In this document: positions 8,486 through 16,487 of the stretch, piece by piece
How the letters are laid out: each line of letters begins with the position of its first letter
Numbering within the stretch: the stretch's first letter is position 1
Assembly: GCA_017503285.1 (NCBI GenBank)
Contig: JAFVTH010000029.1
Coordinates: forward strand, 1-41,635
Direction of reading: 5' to 3'
DNA: 41,635 nt
Source of the DNA: Clostridia bacterium
GTDB lineage: Bacteria > Bacillota > Clostridia > Oscillospirales > CAG-272
Translations under genes and position numbers: made by a program
Notes under the pieces: model-generated
The model's database searches: none
What the model was told of the DNA's origin: nothing
What the model saw: only the letters and a program-made list of their open reading frames with translations

Positions 8486-9511
8486 ATGGCGTTAAAAATG
8501 GAGCTTAGAGTTAATATCAAGGACCATGCCTATGATATAATTTTGATGCGTGGTGCACTTGACGAGGTAGGCAAGTATTTAGACCTAAATCGCAAGGTGC
8601 TTATAGTTACCGATGCTGGCGTTCCAGAGGAATACGCAAAAAAGGTTCTTTCCCAAGCCAAGGATGGCTTTGTTGTTACAGTAAATCAGGGAGAGGAATC
8701 AAAATCCCTTGATACATATAAGAAAATACTTGAATATATGGTGGAAAAATCCTTTACCAGGTCAGACTGCGTTGTGGCAGTCGGTGGTGGTGTTTGTGGG
8801 GATCTTGCCGGCTTCGTTGCCTCAGGCTATATGCGTGGCATTGATTTTTATAACATTCCAACCACCCTTCTTTCCCAGCTTGATTCATCAATAGGGGGCA
8901 AGGTGGCAGTAAACCTTGGTGGTGTTAAAAACATTGTAGGAGCATTTTATCAGCCAAAAAGAGTAATTATAGACCCAAACACCTTAAAAACTCTTGACAA
9001 AAGGCAGACAATGGCTGGACTTTGCGAGGGTATAAAGATGGCAGCCACCATGAACAAGGAGCTTTTTGAGCTTATAGAAGACTCAAAGGACCTTGAAAAG
9101 GACCTTGACACAATTATTTTAGAGTCTCTAAAGCTTAAAAAAGCAGTTGTAGAGGAGGACCCAACCGAAAAGGGCATACGCAAGGTGCTTAACTTTGGGC
9201 ACACCATAGGACATGCTATCGAAAGCCACGAAAGCTTAGGTGGTCTTTTACACGGTGAGTGCGTTGGTCTTGGCATGCTTCCTCTTGCTTCAAGCAATGC
9301 TTGTAAAAGAATAAAGGCTGTGCTTGAAAAATACAGCCTGCCAACAAAAATTGATGTAAAGGCATCTGACCTTATCGACTATATAAGGAGAGATAAAAAG
9401 GCAAAGGGCGACACGGTTACCCTTGTTTATGTAAATGCACTTGGTACATATGAATTTATAAACAAGGATATAAGTGAAATAGAAAAAATAATTAGCGAGG
9501 GTATTTTATGA
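8486..9511 (+). CDS. aroB: 3-dehydroquinate synthase
   Basis: AroB cyclises DAHP to 3-dehydroquinate using NAD and a divalent metal, the second shikimate step. The NAD-binding GGGVCGDLAGFVA segment is near residue 99, followed by PTTLLSQLDSSIGGK. The metal-ligand segment NFGHTIGHAIE is near 235. The full length is 341 residues. The start is uncertain: the ATG at 8486 has AAGGA 4 bases upstream, while the ATG at 8498 has AAAGGA 11 bases upstream, and only four residues differ. The stop overlaps the aroC start by 4 bases (ATGA), which indicates translational coupling. Confidence 0.95.
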   Translation: MALKMELRVNIKDHAYDIILMRGALDEVGKYLDLNRKVLIVTDAGVPEEYAKKVLSQAKDGFVVTVNQGEESKSLDTYKKILEYMVEKSFTRSDCVVAVGGGVCGDLAGFVASGYMRGIDFYNIPTTLLSQLDSSIGGKVAVNLGGVKNIVGAFYQPKRVIIDPNTLKTLDKRQTMAGLCEGIKMAATMNKELFELIEDSKDLEKDLDTIILESLKLKKAVVEEDPTEKGIRKVLNFGHTIGHAIESHESLGGLLHGECVGLGMLPLASSNACKRIKAVLEKYSLPTKIDVKASDLIDYIRRDKKAKGDTVTLVYVNALGTYEFINKDISEIEKIISEGIL

Positions 9512-10590
9512 AAAATACTTTTGGAAATCAAATAAGCCTTACCCTTTTTGGCGAAAGCCATGGAGAGGCAATAGGCTGCGTTATAGATGGTCTACCGGCA
9601 GGCGTAAATGTAGATTTAGAGCTTATAAAAAAGCGCCTTTCTAAGCGTAGACCAAGTGAAAAATGCGACACTCCCCGCGTCGAAATGGATAATTTTCAAA
9701 TTTTAAGCGGAACTTTTAACGGTAAAACCACAGGCACACCGCTTGCCATTGTCATTCCCAACGAAAACACAAAATCCAAGGATTATAGCTATGGCAAGGC
9801 AAGACCATCGCATGCTGACTATACAGCATACGTTAAATATCATGGCTATGAGGATTTTCGAGGTGGCGGACACTTTTCCGGCAGAGTAACAGCTGCACTT
9901 GTTGCCGCCGGCGCAATTTTCGAGGCTATGCTTGAAAATGTGGGTGTAAAAATCGGCACGCACATTCTTTCCTTGGGTGGCGTTTATGACCGTAATTTTG
10001 AAAACATCTCAAGGGATATTGATACAGTAAAGGAAATGACCTTCCCGGTTCTTTCCGATATTAAGGAAAAAATGATGGAAAAAATTGAGGAGGCAAGAGA
10101 AGCTAAGGACAGCCTTGGCGGCATTTTGGAAACAGCTGTTTATGGTGTTCCTGCCGGGGTTGGCGAGCCTTGGTTTGACTCCCTTGAGAGTGTTTTATCC
10201 CACGCGCTATTTAGCATCGGTGGTATAAAGGGTGTTGAATTTGGCAGCGGCTTTGAACTTGCAAGCATGCGTGGTAGCCAAGCAAATGACCAGTTTTTTG
10301 TTGAAAATGGTACAGTAAAAACAAAAACAAACCACTCCGGTGGTATAAACGGCGGCATTTCAAACGGAATGCCAATTACCATAAGATGCGCAGTAAAGCC
10401 AACTCCTTCAATTTCTAAGGAGCAGGAAACAGTTGACTTTATAAATAACGAAAACGCATCTATTGAAATCAAGGGCAGGCACGACCCTGCAATTGTCAGA
10501 CGTGCAAGCGTTGTTGTTGATAGTGTTTGCGCACTTGTGGTAGCTGATATGCTTGCCACAAAATTCGGCACAGACTTTTTTGTAAAATAA
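9508..10590 (+). CDS. aroC: Chorismate synthase
   Basis: AroC removes phosphate from EPSP to make chorismate with reduced FMN as cofactor, the last shikimate step. The family signatures are GESHGEAIGCVIDGLPAG near residue 15, RGGGHFSGR in the middle, and RHDPAIVRRA with the following helix near residue 325. Its 360 residues are a complete enzyme. The first codon overlaps the aroB stop. The next gene begins 10 bases after its stop with GGAAAAA as a weak ribosome binding site. Confidence 0.96.
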   Translation: MKNTFGNQISLTLFGESHGEAIGCVIDGLPAGVNVDLELIKKRLSKRRPSEKCDTPRVEMDNFQILSGTFNGKTTGTPLAIVIPNENTKSKDYSYGKARPSHADYTAYVKYHGYEDFRGGGHFSGRVTAALVAAGAIFEAMLENVGVKIGTHILSLGGVYDRNFENISRDIDTVKEMTFPVLSDIKEKMMEKIEEAREAKDSLGGILETAVYGVPAGVGEPWFDSLESVLSHALFSIGGIKGVEFGSGFELASMRGSQANDQFFVENGTVKTKTNHSGGINGGISNGMPITIRCAVKPTPSISKEQETVDFINNENASIEIKGRHDPAIVRRASVVVDSVCALVVADMLATKFGTDFFVK

Positions 10591-10599
10591 GGAAAAAAT

Positions 10600-11838
10600 A
10601 TGAAATACGGATTAATAGGAGAGCATCTTACCCATAGCTTTTCTAAGGTTATACACGAGCAAATTGGGGACTACGTGTATGAAATTAAGGAAATTGAGCC
10701 TGAAAATGTCAAGGCATTTATAGAGAGCAAGGACTTTTTGGGCATTAATGTAACAATTCCATACAAGGAAAAGGTTATACCGTATCTTGACTATGTAGAT
10801 AAGGATGCCCTTTCAATCGGAGCTGTCAATACTGTTGTAAACAGGGACGGCAAGCTTTATGGCTATAATACCGACTATTCAGGTATGCTTGCCCTTGTAA
10901 ACAGGGTCGGCATAAGAGTTGCGGGCAAAAAGACTTTGATTATAGGAACAGGCGGTACCTCTAAAACTGCAACAGCGGTAGTTAAGGACCTTGGCGCTAA
11001 GGAAATCATATACGTTTCCAACATTGAAGTGCCGGGTGCATATAGCTATGAGGAGGTTTATAAGAACCACACAGATGCACAGATTATTTTTAACACCTCT
11101 CCCGTTGGCATGTACCCGAAAAATCAAGGAATGCCAATTGATATTACAAAATTCAAGGACCTTGAGGGTGCTATAGATGTTGTTTATAACCCAATTAGAA
11201 CAAATCTTGTCTTGAAGGCAAAAGAGCTGGGAATAAAAAGCGAGGGTGGACTTTATATGCTGGGCGCACAGGCAGTTTACGCCTACGAGCATTTTTCCGG
11301 CAATAAGGTTGATAAATCCCTTTGCGACAAAATCTATGATAGCGTTATAAAAAGCAAGGATAATATTGCACTTATCGGTATGCCTGCCTCCGGTAAAAGC
11401 TCAGTTGGTAGGGTGCTTGCAGAAATGACAGGCAAAACACTTGTTGACACCGATGAGGAAATAGTAAAGCGCGCAGGGATGGATATCCCAACTATTTTCA
11501 AGGAATATGGCGAGGAGTATTTTCGTCAGCTTGAAAGTCAGGTTATAGGCGATTTTGCAAAGCAAAACGGACTTGTTATCTCCACAGGTGGTGGAGCAAT
11601 TCTAAAAAAGGAAAATGTAACTCTGCTTAAGCAAAACGCAACAGTATATTTCCTTGACAGATCTCTTGATTTACTCGTTCCTACCGAGGACAGACCCCTG
11701 TCAAGCAACAGAGAAGCAATAACAAAAAGATATAACGAAAGATATAGTATATATCTTGCCTCGGCAGATAAAAGGATTGAGGGCGACGGCACGGTTGATG
11801 AGGTTGCTAAGATTATATACGAGGATTATGTGAAATGA
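10600..11838 (+). CDS. aroE-aroK: Shikimate dehydrogenase-shikimate kinase fusion
   Basis: A single 412-residue frame joins two consecutive pathway steps. Residues 1-245 are AroE (3-dehydroshikimate to shikimate). They show NVTIPYKEKV with the catalytic lysine, the GAVNT and NTDYSG segments, a GTGGTSKTA nucleotide-binding loop and a closing GGLYMLGAQA helix. Residues about 255-412 are AroK (shikimate to shikimate 3-phosphate), with P-loop GMPASGKSS near 260, DTDEEI, STGGGAI and the lid RPL. There is no stop, frameshift or start signal at the junction, so this is a true fusion. The Walker A loop is intact. The stop overlaps the aroQ start by 4 bases. Confidence 0.95.
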   Translation: MKYGLIGEHLTHSFSKVIHEQIGDYVYEIKEIEPENVKAFIESKDFLGINVTIPYKEKVIPYLDYVDKDALSIGAVNTVVNRDGKLYGYNTDYSGMLALVNRVGIRVAGKKTLIIGTGGTSKTATAVVKDLGAKEIIYVSNIEVPGAYSYEEVYKNHTDAQIIFNTSPVGMYPKNQGMPIDITKFKDLEGAIDVVYNPIRTNLVLKAKELGIKSEGGLYMLGAQAVYAYEHFSGNKVDKSLCDKIYDSVIKSKDNIALIGMPASGKSSVGRVLAEMTGKTLVDTDEEIVKRAGMDIPTIFKEYGEEYFRQLESQVIGDFAKQNGLVISTGGGAILKKENVTLLKQNATVYFLDRSLDLLVPTEDRPLSSNREAITKRYNERYSIYLASADKRIEGDGTVDEVAKIIYEDYVK

Positions 11839-12272
11839 AAATTTTAGTTATAAACGGACCAAACATAAACCTTTTGGGCTTACGTGAGCCACAGGTTTAT
11901 GGCAAGGAAAATTACGAGGAGCTAAGAAAGCTGGTAGACTCCCATGCTTTGGAAATCGGCGTTGAGGTAAAGCAGTATCAGTCAAACCACGAGGGCGACA
12001 TTGTTGATGTAATACAGGGCGCGTATCTTGACGCGGTTGACGGTATTATTATAAATCCGGCTGCTTACACTCACACAAGCATTGCAATTTTAGACGCACT
12101 CAAGGCAGTTAAAATCCCTTGTGTTGAGGTTCATATTTCTGATGTAGAAAAAAGAGAAGCGTATAGACAGATTAGCTATGTAAGAGAGGTGGCAATTGCC
12201 ACTGTGTCCGGTAAGGGCATAAAGGGCTATGCTATAGCAATGGATATACTTAAGGAGCATCTTTCAAAATGA
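11835..12272 (+). CDS. aroQ: Type II 3-dehydroquinate dehydratase
   Basis: AroQ makes 3-dehydroshikimate from 3-dehydroquinate, the third shikimate step. The 145-residue protein shows NGPNINLLGLREP with Tyr in the following YG, SNHEGDIVD, INPAAYTHTS and VEVHISD. These are the hallmarks of the dodecameric type II enzyme. It overlaps the genes on both sides by 4 bases (ATGA), so it should be translated in step with them. Confidence 0.96.
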   Translation: MKILVINGPNINLLGLREPQVYGKENYEELRKLVDSHALEIGVEVKQYQSNHEGDIVDVIQGAYLDAVDGIIINPAAYTHTSIAILDALKAVKIPCVEVHISDVEKREAYRQISYVREVAIATVSGKGIKGYAIAMDILKEHLSK

Positions 12273-13456
12273 ATATTAAAATAAAGAGGGGCAAGGCAAG
12301 GGGGAGGATTTGTCCCCCACCCTCAAAAAGCTACGCACACCGTATGCTTATAGGCTGCGCCTTAAGCGGTGGTGGCAGCGTTAGCGGCGTTATCGGGAGC
12401 GAGGATATGAGGGCAACCCTTAGCTGTATAGAGGCGTTGGGCTGTGCTTATACCTGCGAAAGCGATAAGGTTACCTTCCTCTTTAAGAAGGAAAGGACAA
12501 ATAGATTCTATTGCCACGAAAGTGGTAGTACATTAAGATTTTTTATACCAATTTCTTTGATTGAAGGCGGGGAGTGTCTGTTTTTTGGCACTGAAAGGCT
12601 TATGTCAAGAGGTCTTTCTGTGTATACAGAAATCTTCGATAGCCAAGGGATTGAGTATAAGCTGGAAAAGGAATGCCTAAAAATCAAGGGTAAGCTAAGG
12701 GCTGACCACTTTAAGGTAAGAGGCGACATAAGCAGTCAGTTTATCACCGGTTTGCTTTTTGCATTACCTCTCCTTGACGGGGACAGCACGATTGAAATCA
12801 CAACCCAGCTTGAAAGCGAGGGCTATGTTGATATTACACTTGATGTTCTTTCTAAATTTGGCATTGAAATTAAAAGAGAAAACAACACATTTATAATAAA
12901 AGGAAATCAAAAATATTTGCCTTGCAATTTGCAGGTTGAGGCAGATGCATCAAACTCTGCATTTTTGGACGCGCTTAACCTTTTAGGCGGAGACGTGTCT
13001 GTTTTTGGACTTAACGAAAGCAGCTTGCAGGCAGATTGTCAATACAAAAGCATTTTTGAAAGGCTTAAAAATGGCTCTCCCGAAATTGACCTTTCCTCTT
13101 GCCCTGATTTAGGACCGATTTGCTTTGCTATGGCGTCCTATTTCAATGGTGCTACCTTTGTTGGCACAAAAAGGCTGAGGATAAAGGAAAGCGATAGAGT
13201 TCTTGATATGCTAACTGAGCTTGAAAAGCTTGGCGTTAAGGCAGAGGCTTCCTATGATATGGTCAAAATTGAGGGCGGCGTTAGGACACCGGTGCAACCA
13301 TTGTACGGACACAACGACCACAGGCTTGTTATGGCACTTTCTGTGCTTCTCACAGCTCTTGGCGGCGAGATTTACGGGTGCGAGGCAGTTTCAAAAAGCT
13401 ATCCTCACTTTTTTGAGGATTTGAGTCAGCTTGGTATTGATATGGAAAGGACATGA
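12269..13456 (+). CDS. aroA: 3-phosphoshikimate 1-carboxyvinyltransferase (EPSP synthase)
   Basis: AroA transfers the enolpyruvyl group of PEP to shikimate 3-phosphate. PPPSKSYAHR near residue 17 supplies the Lys, Ser and Arg that bind shikimate phosphate. ESGSTLRF, DASNSAF (about 226), RIKESDR (about 304) and HNDHRLVMA (about 348) are the other family segments. At 395 residues it is shorter than the 425-430 usual in enterobacteria but keeps all of these motifs. It starts inside the aroQ stop, and tyrA begins 4 bases after its own stop. Confidence 0.95.
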   Translation: MNIKIKRGKARGRICPPPSKSYAHRMLIGCALSGGGSVSGVIGSEDMRATLSCIEALGCAYTCESDKVTFLFKKERTNRFYCHESGSTLRFFIPISLIEGGECLFFGTERLMSRGLSVYTEIFDSQGIEYKLEKECLKIKGKLRADHFKVRGDISSQFITGLLFALPLLDGDSTIEITTQLESEGYVDITLDVLSKFGIEIKRENNTFIIKGNQKYLPCNLQVEADASNSAFLDALNLLGGDVSVFGLNESSLQADCQYKSIFERLKNGSPEIDLSSCPDLGPICFAMASYFNGATFVGTKRLRIKESDRVLDMLTELEKLGVKAEASYDMVKIEGGVRTPVQPLYGHNDHRLVMALSVLLTALGGEIYGCEAVSKSYPHFFEDLSQLGIDMERT

Positions 13457-13460
13457 CTCA

Positions 13461-14318
13461 ATGAAAATAATCAGCGATGTTAAATTTTTGATAGTTGGTC
13501 TTGGCTTAATCGGCGGTAGCTACGCTGAGGCGCTTACGGATCTTGGATATGAGGTTGGTGCCATCACAAGAAGCCAAAAAACTATTGATTATGCACTTAA
13601 AAAGGGTCTTATAAAATCCGGCACAACAGAGGTAAGCCGTGAGTACGTAGAAAAATTTGATGTTATCATTTTTGGTCTATATCCCAAGGTTTTGCTTAGT
13701 TGGCTTGAAAATTATCAGGACTATTTTAAAAGTGGCGCGCTTATAACAGACGTAACAGGCGTAAAGGGTCCTATTGTGTATAAGGTACAAGATATGCTAA
13801 GAGAGGACCTGGAATTTGTGGGCGCCCACCCAATGGCAGGTAAAGAGGTTTACGGCGCTGAAAATGCAGACAAGTCTATTTTCAGAAACGCAAACTATAT
13901 AGTTACACCTACCGAAAAGAATACAAAGGAGGGCAAGGAGGCTATTTGTCAGCTTGGCAGACTCCTTGGCTTCAAAACCGTTGCAGAGCTAAGCCCGGAA
14001 AAGCACGATGAAATGATTGGCTTCCTTTCCCAGCTTACACACTGCATTGCCGTATCACTTATGACCTGTAAGGAATCCGAGGACCTTGTAAACTACACAG
14101 GTGACTCCTTTAGAGACCTTACTCGTATTGCAAAAATCAATGAGGATATGTGGACGGAGCTGTTTTTGCTTAACAAGGAGGAGCTTCTTTCTCAAATGGA
14201 CTTGTTTATTGGCAAGTTTACAGAGCTTAAAGACGCAATAGCAGACTCTGACACAGAAAAAATGAAGGAAATTATGCGTCTATCCACAAAGCGCAGATCA
14301 TATTTCGACAAAAAATAA
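13461..14318 (+). CDS. tyrA: Prephenate dehydrogenase
   Basis: TyrA oxidatively decarboxylates prephenate to 4-hydroxyphenylpyruvate, the tyrosine branch. The NAD-binding loop GLGLIGGS is at residues 13-20, GAHPMAGKE near 121, and SQLTHCIAVSLM in the helical C-terminal domain. The start at 13461 is preferred because GAAAGGA lies at a suitable distance upstream. The longer frame from 13431 would reach back into aroA. The protein has 285 residues and no ACT domain. Regulation by tyrosine, if any, is not visible. Confidence 0.93.
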   Translation: MKIISDVKFLIVGLGLIGGSYAEALTDLGYEVGAITRSQKTIDYALKKGLIKSGTTEVSREYVEKFDVIIFGLYPKVLLSWLENYQDYFKSGALITDVTGVKGPIVYKVQDMLREDLEFVGAHPMAGKEVYGAENADKSIFRNANYIVTPTEKNTKEGKEAICQLGRLLGFKTVAELSPEKHDEMIGFLSQLTHCIAVSLMTCKESEDLVNYTGDSFRDLTRIAKINEDMWTELFLLNKEELLSQMDLFIGKFTELKDAIADSDTEKMKEIMRLSTKRRSYFDKK

Positions 14319-14339
14319 ACCCGGGAAGGAAAAAAGACA

Positions 14340-15164
14340 ATGAACATGAATTTCAAAAGAAAATTACCAATTCCAATGGAGATTAAGGAAATGTATCCTC
14401 TCTCCGAGAAAAATGCTAGTATAAAGGCACAAAATGACGAGGAAATCAGAAAGGTATTTGCAGGAGAAAGCGACAAGCTTGTTCTTGTTATCGGACCTTG
14501 CTCAGCAGATAGAGAGGACGCAGTTCTTGACTACATTTCAAGGCTCAGAAGGGTTCAAGAGCAGGTTAAGGATCAAATTGTTATCATACCAAGAATTTAC
14601 ACCAACAAGCCAAGAACCACAGGTGACGGCTATAAGGGTATGCTTCATCAGCCGGACCCAAATAAGGCACCGGATATGCTAGAGGGTCTTATCGCAATCA
14701 GAAAGCTCCACATGAAGGCTATTGATGAGACAGGCTTTACCTGCGCTGATGAAATGCTTTACCCGGATAATTACAGATACCTAAACGATATTCTTTCTTA
14801 TGTTGCAATCGGCGCGCGCTCAGTTGAAAATCAGGAGCACAGGCTCACAGCAAGCGGACTTGATATTCCTGTCGGTATGAAGAATCCAACCAGCGGCGAC
14901 ATTTCCGTTATGATGAACTCAATTACAGCGGGTCAGCACGCACATACCTTTATTTACCGTGGCTGGGAGGTTGAGTCAAAGGGCAACCCACTTACTCACG
15001 CAATCCTTCGCGGATATGTAAACAAGCATGGACAGTCCTTGCCAAACTACCACTACGAGGACCTTGCAAGCCTGTGTGAAACCTATGCAAAGACAAATCT
15101 TGTAAATCCGGGTGTTATTGTTGATACCAACCACGCAAACTCCGGCAAAAAATGGGCAGAGTAG
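14340..15164 (+). CDS. aroF: DAHP synthase, cut short by an in-frame TAG
   Basis: This enzyme joins PEP and erythrose 4-phosphate, the entry step of the shikimate pathway. It belongs to the type I alpha (AroFGH) family. Visible segments are GPCSADRED with the metal-ligand Cys near residue 54, KPRTTGDGYKG, GARSVENQ, KNPTSGD and HANSGKK with the His ligand. The frame stops at TAG 15162-15164 (codon 275). The same frame then continues with perfect family sequence to 15371. Related enzymes generally have Gln at this spot, so a single CAG to TAG change explains it. The 274-residue product lacks the Glu and Asp metal ligands and should be inactive unless the TAG is read through. The symbol aroF is by family only. 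AAGGA lies 9 bases upstream of the ATG. Confidence 0.85.
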   Translation: MNMNFKRKLPIPMEIKEMYPLSEKNASIKAQNDEEIRKVFAGESDKLVLVIGPCSADREDAVLDYISRLRRVQEQVKDQIVIIPRIYTNKPRTTGDGYKGMLHQPDPNKAPDMLEGLIAIRKLHMKAIDETGFTCADEMLYPDNYRYLNDILSYVAIGARSVENQEHRLTASGLDIPVGMKNPTSGDISVMMNSITAGQHAHTFIYRGWEVESKGNPLTHAILRGYVNKHGQSLPNYHYEDLASLCETYAKTNLVNPGVIVDTNHANSGKKWAE

Positions 15165-15371
15165 GCAAGAATCGCAAAAGAGGTTCTACACGCCACAAGA
15201 CATAATGACGATATTAAAAATCTTGTTAAGGGCTTTATGATCGAGTCCTATATTGAGGACGGAAACCAAAAGCCTGATGGCTGTGTATACGGCAAATCAA
15301 TAACAGACCCATGCCTCGGCTGGGAAAAGACAGAGCGACTTATCCTTGATATAGCTGATCTTAGAAAATGA
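15165..15371 (+). pseudogene. C-terminal part of DAHP synthase beyond the TAG
   Basis: These 68 in-frame codons directly after the stop encode the expected end of the enzyme. They include IESYIEDGNQ with the Glu metal ligand and YGKSITDPCLGWEKT with the Asp ligand, and end at TGA 15369-15371. Together with the upstream part the enzyme would be 343 residues, the usual family length. The region shows no further damage, so the nonsense change is recent, tolerated through read-through, or a sequencing or assembly error. Confidence 0.85.
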
Positions 15372-15404
15372 CAAAAAAGAGCCACTTTGTGGCTCTTTTT
15401 GTCT
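15372..15404 (+). terminator. Terminator of the aromatic operon
   Basis: Stem AAAAAGAGCCAC/GTGGCTCTTTTT with loop TTT, directly after the full-length DAHP synthase stop. Its position fits the original 3' end at 15371 rather than the TAG. Confidence 0.88.
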
Positions 15405-15430
15405 TTAATTAAAGATAATATTATGCTTAA

Positions 15431-15459
15431 TTGACATATGCTGATTTGGGTGCTATAAT
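15431..15459 (+). promoter_or_regulatory. Consensus promoter of the candidate metal-transport operon
   Basis: TTGACA (15431-15436), 17 bases, TATAAT (15454-15459). Two palindromes lie just upstream: CTTTAATTAAAG (15403-15414) and ATAATATTAT (15415-15424). They could be regulator sites, but both are simple AT sequences and neither matches a full Zur or Fur box. Confidence 0.8.
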
Positions 15460-15498
15460 ATATTATATAAGTATATAAATGAGAAAGGGGTGCCTTGA

Positions 15499-15777
15499 AT
15501 GAAAAAGAGAATACTTGCGTGTGCTTTGGCAGCTATACTTCTGATTTTCACACTGGGCACGCTTTTTCTTTCATTTCATGACTGTCATTTTGAAAACGAT
15601 GCCGGCTGTGTAATTTGCCAAGCCTATGTTGAGCAAAATAGGAAGCTACATCTTCTTGTAGTATCAAGCATTGCAATTTGCACGCTGATTTTAACATGTG
15701 TAAACTATCTTTATATAAACCAAAGGGCGGGGGAAGACAGCTCCCCTGTGAAGCTGGGTGTTAAGCTGACAGATTGA
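15499..15777 (+). CDS. Small membrane protein with HDC and CxxC motifs
   Basis: A 92-residue protein has two hydrophobic helices (about residues 5-25 and 52-73). The short loop between them carries H27-D-C29-H30 and C37-x2-C40, a natural soft-metal ligand set facing outside if the first helix enters from the cytosol. AGGGG about 8 bases upstream supports the ATG. It leads an operon with an ABC ATPase, a permease with a His-rich loop and a CPFC lipoprotein, which suggests a role in metal capture or sensing. No named family is assigned with certainty. Confidence 0.75.
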   Translation: MKKRILACALAAILLIFTLGTLFLSFHDCHFENDAGCVICQAYVEQNRKLHLLVVSSIAICTLILTCVNYLYINQRAGEDSSPVKLGVKLTD

Positions 15778-15817
15778 TTGTTTCCTTTTGTTCAAAGTAA
15801 TGAAAGGAAGGAAACAA
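15778..15817 (+). promoter_or_regulatory. Inverted repeat covering the ABC ATPase ribosome binding site
   Basis: TTGTTTCCTT (15778-15787) is a perfect complement of AAGGAAACAA (15808-15817). The right arm contains the purine-rich ribosome binding region just before the ATG at 15819. Folding would hide that site, so translation of the ATPase may depend on ribosomes arriving from the upstream gene or on a trans factor. Confidence 0.4.
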
Positions 15818-15818
15818 A

Positions 15819-16487
15819 ATGATAGAAATAAAGAATGTAACAAAGGAGTTTCAGAACGAAACTGCCATTGATTACAAGGATATGGTCTTTGAAAATTCAA
15901 AATCCTATATGCTTCTTGGTGCCAGCGGATGTGGAAAATCCACATTGCTTAACCTTATAGCAGGCATAATGGCACCTACAACCGGAAGCATTGTAATTGA
16001 TGGTAAAAGAATGGAAGAGCTTAGCCAAAGGGAAAGGGATAAATTTCGTATTGAGAAAATTGGCTACATTTTTCAGGACTTTAAGCTCATTGAGGAAATG
16101 AGTGTTATTGATAACATAAATATCCTAAATATAGAAGGAATAGACACACAGGGTGCGCCGAAATTGCTAGAGGAGCTTGGAATTTTAGATAAGAAAAATG
16201 CTAAAATCAAGCATTTATCCGGTGGACAAAAGCAAAGGGTTGCTATTGTAAGAGCGCTTGTTAAATCACCTGAGATTATCTTGGCAGACGAGCCAACAGG
16301 TAACTTAAACTTTGCAATTGGCGAGCAGGTTATAAAGGAGCTTGTTAAGGCATCACAGGGTAAAACCCTGATAGCCGTTACTCATGACGAAAGGCTTTCC
16401 AAATATTTTGACTTTGTGATTGATATGAACGAAATAACAAGTGGAAAGAGAGATGTCGTAAGCGAGGAGGGCACAAAAAAATGTTAA
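15819..16487 (+). CDS. ABC transporter ATP-binding protein (MacB/LolD type)
   Basis: This 222-residue cytosolic ATPase should drive the permease encoded next. It shows Walker A GASGCGKST near residue 34, a Q-loop in FQDFKLIEEM, the signature LSGGQKQR, Walker B IILADEPTGNL and an H-loop in AVTHDERL. The D-loop reads LN where most relatives have LD. The stop overlaps the permease start by 7 bases, so the two are co-translated. The sequence class is that of MacB, LolD and FtsE exporters or mechanotransmitters. The substrate must be inferred from neighbours. Confidence 0.9.
   Translation: MIEIKNVTKEFQNETAIDYKDMVFENSKSYMLLGASGCGKSTLLNLIAGIMAPTTGSIVIDGKRMEELSQRERDKFRIEKIGYIFQDFKLIEEMSVIDNINILNIEGIDTQGAPKLLEELGILDKKNAKIKHLSGGQKQRVAIVRALVKSPEIILADEPTGNLNFAIGEQVIKELVKASQGKTLIAVTHDERLSKYFDFVIDMNEITSGKRDVVSEEGTKKC

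Noticed and set aside
15162-15164. TAG read as a sense codon through general code change or pyrrolysine
   Set aside because: Four other genes end at TAG in this window at the natural family length, and the family position is Gln, not a pyrrolysine site. Local suppression remains possible.
15403-15424. Zur/Fur box upstream of the candidate metal operon
   Set aside because: Two AT palindromes are present, but neither reaches a recognisable 19-21 base Zur or Fur consensus, so no regulator is assigned.
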